From assembly GCA_022510425.1 (NCBI GenBank), contig JAFLTO010000008.1, positions 1 to 64,000 of the forward strand: a stretch of 64,000 nt of DNA, in the 5' to 3' direction. Below, piece after piece: positions 62,492 through 64,000 of the stretch (its first letter is position 1; every line of letters starts with the position of its first letter). Origin of the DNA: Muribaculaceae bacterium. Lineage in GTDB: Bacteria; Bacteroidota; Bacteroidia; Bacteroidales; Muribaculaceae. The notes beneath the pieces are model-generated. The model made no database searches. It was not told the DNA's origin and worked only from the letters and a program-made list of their open reading frames with translations. Both the position numbers and the translations under genes were made by a program.

Positions 62492-64000
62492 ATGACAAAA
62501 CGTTTTACTATTTTTACTTTGGGAGCGTTGTTGGCAGGAGCAGCTTTTGCCGGTGTTCCCACATCGTCGGTGCAGAAATCCATGAAGTCTCACAAAATGG
62601 AGACTCGCCAAAAATTCGAAAAAAGGATTTCCCAACATGTAGCATCTCCCTCAACAAGGGCATCCTATGATGACCTGGAAGTTATCTTTGATGCAGAAGG
62701 AGCACCTGTGTATTACAATTTGGATGTTACCGGTGGTATGTATGGAGATCCATTTGAATATGAAGGCTCTGTAGCTACTATAATTTATGGAGAAGACAAT
62801 GAAGTTTACTTCTACGACCTTATGGCAGATGCAGGTTTTGGCACATTTACAAAAGGAGTAAAATCAGAAGATAAGATTATTGTAGAACTTCCCCAAATGG
62901 CGTATTACTATGATGGCTATGGATATGGATATATGATAGCACTCCTTGAAGTGAATGCTAATGGTGAGGCTACAATGGTTGAAGGCAATGCTGAATTCTT
63001 GGTTTATGACGACGGAGACATCGTTATGGATTTACCTCAAGATGGTGATTATGCGTTAGGTTTAGTATTCTCCGATGATCTTTCCGATGCCGGATTATAT
63101 TATACCTCAATGGTATACTCTCCCCTTGATGAAGAAGTAGCTGTTATACCGGAAGGTGTGGAAACTGAAATTTACTACTTCAACGATGGTGTATACGGTC
63201 ACCCGGTGCAAGTAGCCTTTGATGATGAGTATCTATATATACAAGGCCTTGAGGAACTCCTTCCTTCTTTCTCCGTAATCCTGGCTGAACTTAACGGGAA
63301 TCAAGCAATAATTCCTCAGAATGAATTTGTTGGAGTTTATTATACATATCTTAACTACACGAAGGCTGTGGAATTAACTTCTAAAGGAGGCTACAAACTC
63401 CTTGGTGAAGATGCTGTAGTCACTTTGGACATTGATTTCACAAATAAAGTAATCACTTATGCTGAGGGTTCTCCCCTCTTATGTATAAATGCTGATATGG
63501 ATGAACTCTTTGAATTGGCCATATATGATGAATTTATTCTCAAAGTACAGGATAGTTTCGCGGGTGTCCCAAAGAATCCTTCTAATCTTGAATATTTAGA
63601 TGATTATTTGGATTTTTATGGGTATTATTCTTTCATGTTCACAATTCCTAACGTTTCTACAGATGGCGATGTTCTGAGCAACCAAGATCTTTATTATAGA
63701 ATATTTATCGATGGTGATTTATATGAATTTGTGGAAGAATATGATGATGATTTAGGTTATAACATCTACGACGGGTTCGGAGAAGGTGATGAAGTACCCT
63801 TTGTATTTAACAATGGCAACGATTTTTATCTCTGGTCAGGAGCTCAGCGTGAAGTTGGAATTTATATCGATGGTATTTCAACTATTGGCATTCAGTCCGT
63901 TTACAAATATAACGGCACAGTCACTGAAAGCGATATAGTTACACTGAACGTGGAAACAGGAGAAGAAACTGTTACTCCGGCGGCTGTAGACCAATTATTC
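62492..64000 (+). CDS. Large secreted acidic protein, cut by window end
   Basis: An open frame from the ATG at 62492 runs to the window end without a stop, so more than 500 residues are seen and the C-terminus is missing. A signal peptide is clear (MTKRFTIFTLGALLAGAAFAG). The mature part is strongly acidic and rich in Tyr, Asp and Glu, with repeated short beta motifs such as YDDGDIVMDLPQDG and YYFNDGVYGHPV. Such proteins are typical of Bacteroidales outer-membrane or secreted surface proteins and often end with a type IX or similar sorting domain. Function unknown. Confidence 0.85.
   Translation, partial: MTKRFTIFTLGALLAGAAFAGVPTSSVQKSMKSHKMETRQKFEKRISQHVASPSTRASYDDLEVIFDAEGAPVYYNLDVTGGMYGDPFEYEGSVATIIYGEDNEVYFYDLMADAGFGTFTKGVKSEDKIIVELPQMAYYYDGYGYGYMIALLEVNANGEATMVEGNAEFLVYDDGDIVMDLPQDGDYALGLVFSDDLSDAGLYYTSMVYSPLDEEVAVIPEGVETEIYYFNDGVYGHPVQVAFDDEYLYIQGLEELLPSFSVILAELNGNQAIIPQNEFVGVYYTYLNYTKAVELTSKGGYKLLGEDAVVTLDIDFTNKVITYAEGSPLLCINADMDELFELAIYDEFILKVQDSFAGVPKNPSNLEYLDDYLDFYGYYSFMFTIPNVSTDGDVLSNQDLYYRIFIDGDLYEFVEEYDDDLGYNIYDGFGEGDEVPFVFNNGNDFYLWSGAQREVGIYIDGISTIGIQSVYKYNGTVTESDIVTLNVETGEETVTPAAVDQLF

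Noticed and set aside
1-64000. tRNA, rRNA, CRISPR arrays, intact insertion sequences
   Set aside because: None was recognised on either strand; no regularly spaced repeats beyond the two-copy tandem repeat and no transposase frame.

Overview
This window looks like a low-GC (roughly 35%) member of the Bacteroidota, probably a gut or host-associated Bacteroidales. The pointers are promoters of the TAnnTTTG type instead of sigma70 -35/-10 boxes, starts with little or no Shine-Dalgarno sequence, subtype-iii-like type VI secretion genes, and Bacteroidota families such as the ArsF/ArsG arsenic proteins, a DUF3667 membrane protein and short Crp/Fnr regulators. The genus cannot be fixed from sequence alone; Muribaculaceae or a close family is a guess.

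Layout. 1-2.3 kb: a truncated unknown gene, a 160-bp tandem duplication, a Crp/Fnr regulator and a small secreted protein. 2.5-4.6 kb: glutathione peroxidase, a secreted SGNH hydrolase and a 94-residue unknown. 4.6-10.6 kb: an arsenic island read leftward, arsR-arsF-arsG-thioredoxin-arsD-arsA-CDF-acr3, with a palindromic operator lying on the arsR promoter. 10.9-22.8 kb: housekeeping and accessory genes (Kup potassium uptake, ZIP transporter, AlkD-like glycosylase, DEDDh exonuclease, HD and HAD proteins, SDR, flavin reductase, GH51 arabinofuranosidase, acetyltransferase, thioredoxin, cysteine hydrolase). 23.0-29.6 kb: a seven-gene drug-export operon (TetR, TolC, HlyD, two ATPases, two permeases). 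29.9-30.7 kb: a DUF3667 membrane protein.

30.9-57.3 kb is the centre of interest: about 26 kb of leftward, tightly packed genes coding for a contractile injection system of the type VI kind (ClpV, TssB, TssC, two Hcp plus two divergent Hcp-like proteins, PAAR-like tip, VgrG, a large spike-like protein, TssG, TssK, TssE, TssF) without recognisable TssJ, TssL or TssM. Woven into the same operon is what reads as a whole ubiquitin-like conjugation pathway: a ubiquitin-like protein ending in a free glycine, an E2-like protein with an HPN motif and a following cysteine, an E1-like adenylating enzyme with a UBA3-like cysteine position, and a seven-span membrane protein carrying a cytosolic RING-like zinc motif and an FHA-like domain. 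The E1 gene overlaps tssG by four bases and the ubiquitin-like gene directly follows tssF, so the two sets appear to be co-expressed and probably act together. I infer that a protein is tagged during assembly, loading or recycling of the injection apparatus; the substrate is unknown. The operon starts downstream of a structured RNA, and hairpins bracket the two hcp genes, which should set their level apart from the rest.

57.7-64 kb: an FMN-binding/ferredoxin-type membrane protein, a B3/B4-domain protein, a CbiM-CbiQ-CbiO cobalt or nickel importer and the start of a long secreted acidic protein that runs off the window. I saw no tRNA, rRNA, CRISPR array or intact insertion sequence.
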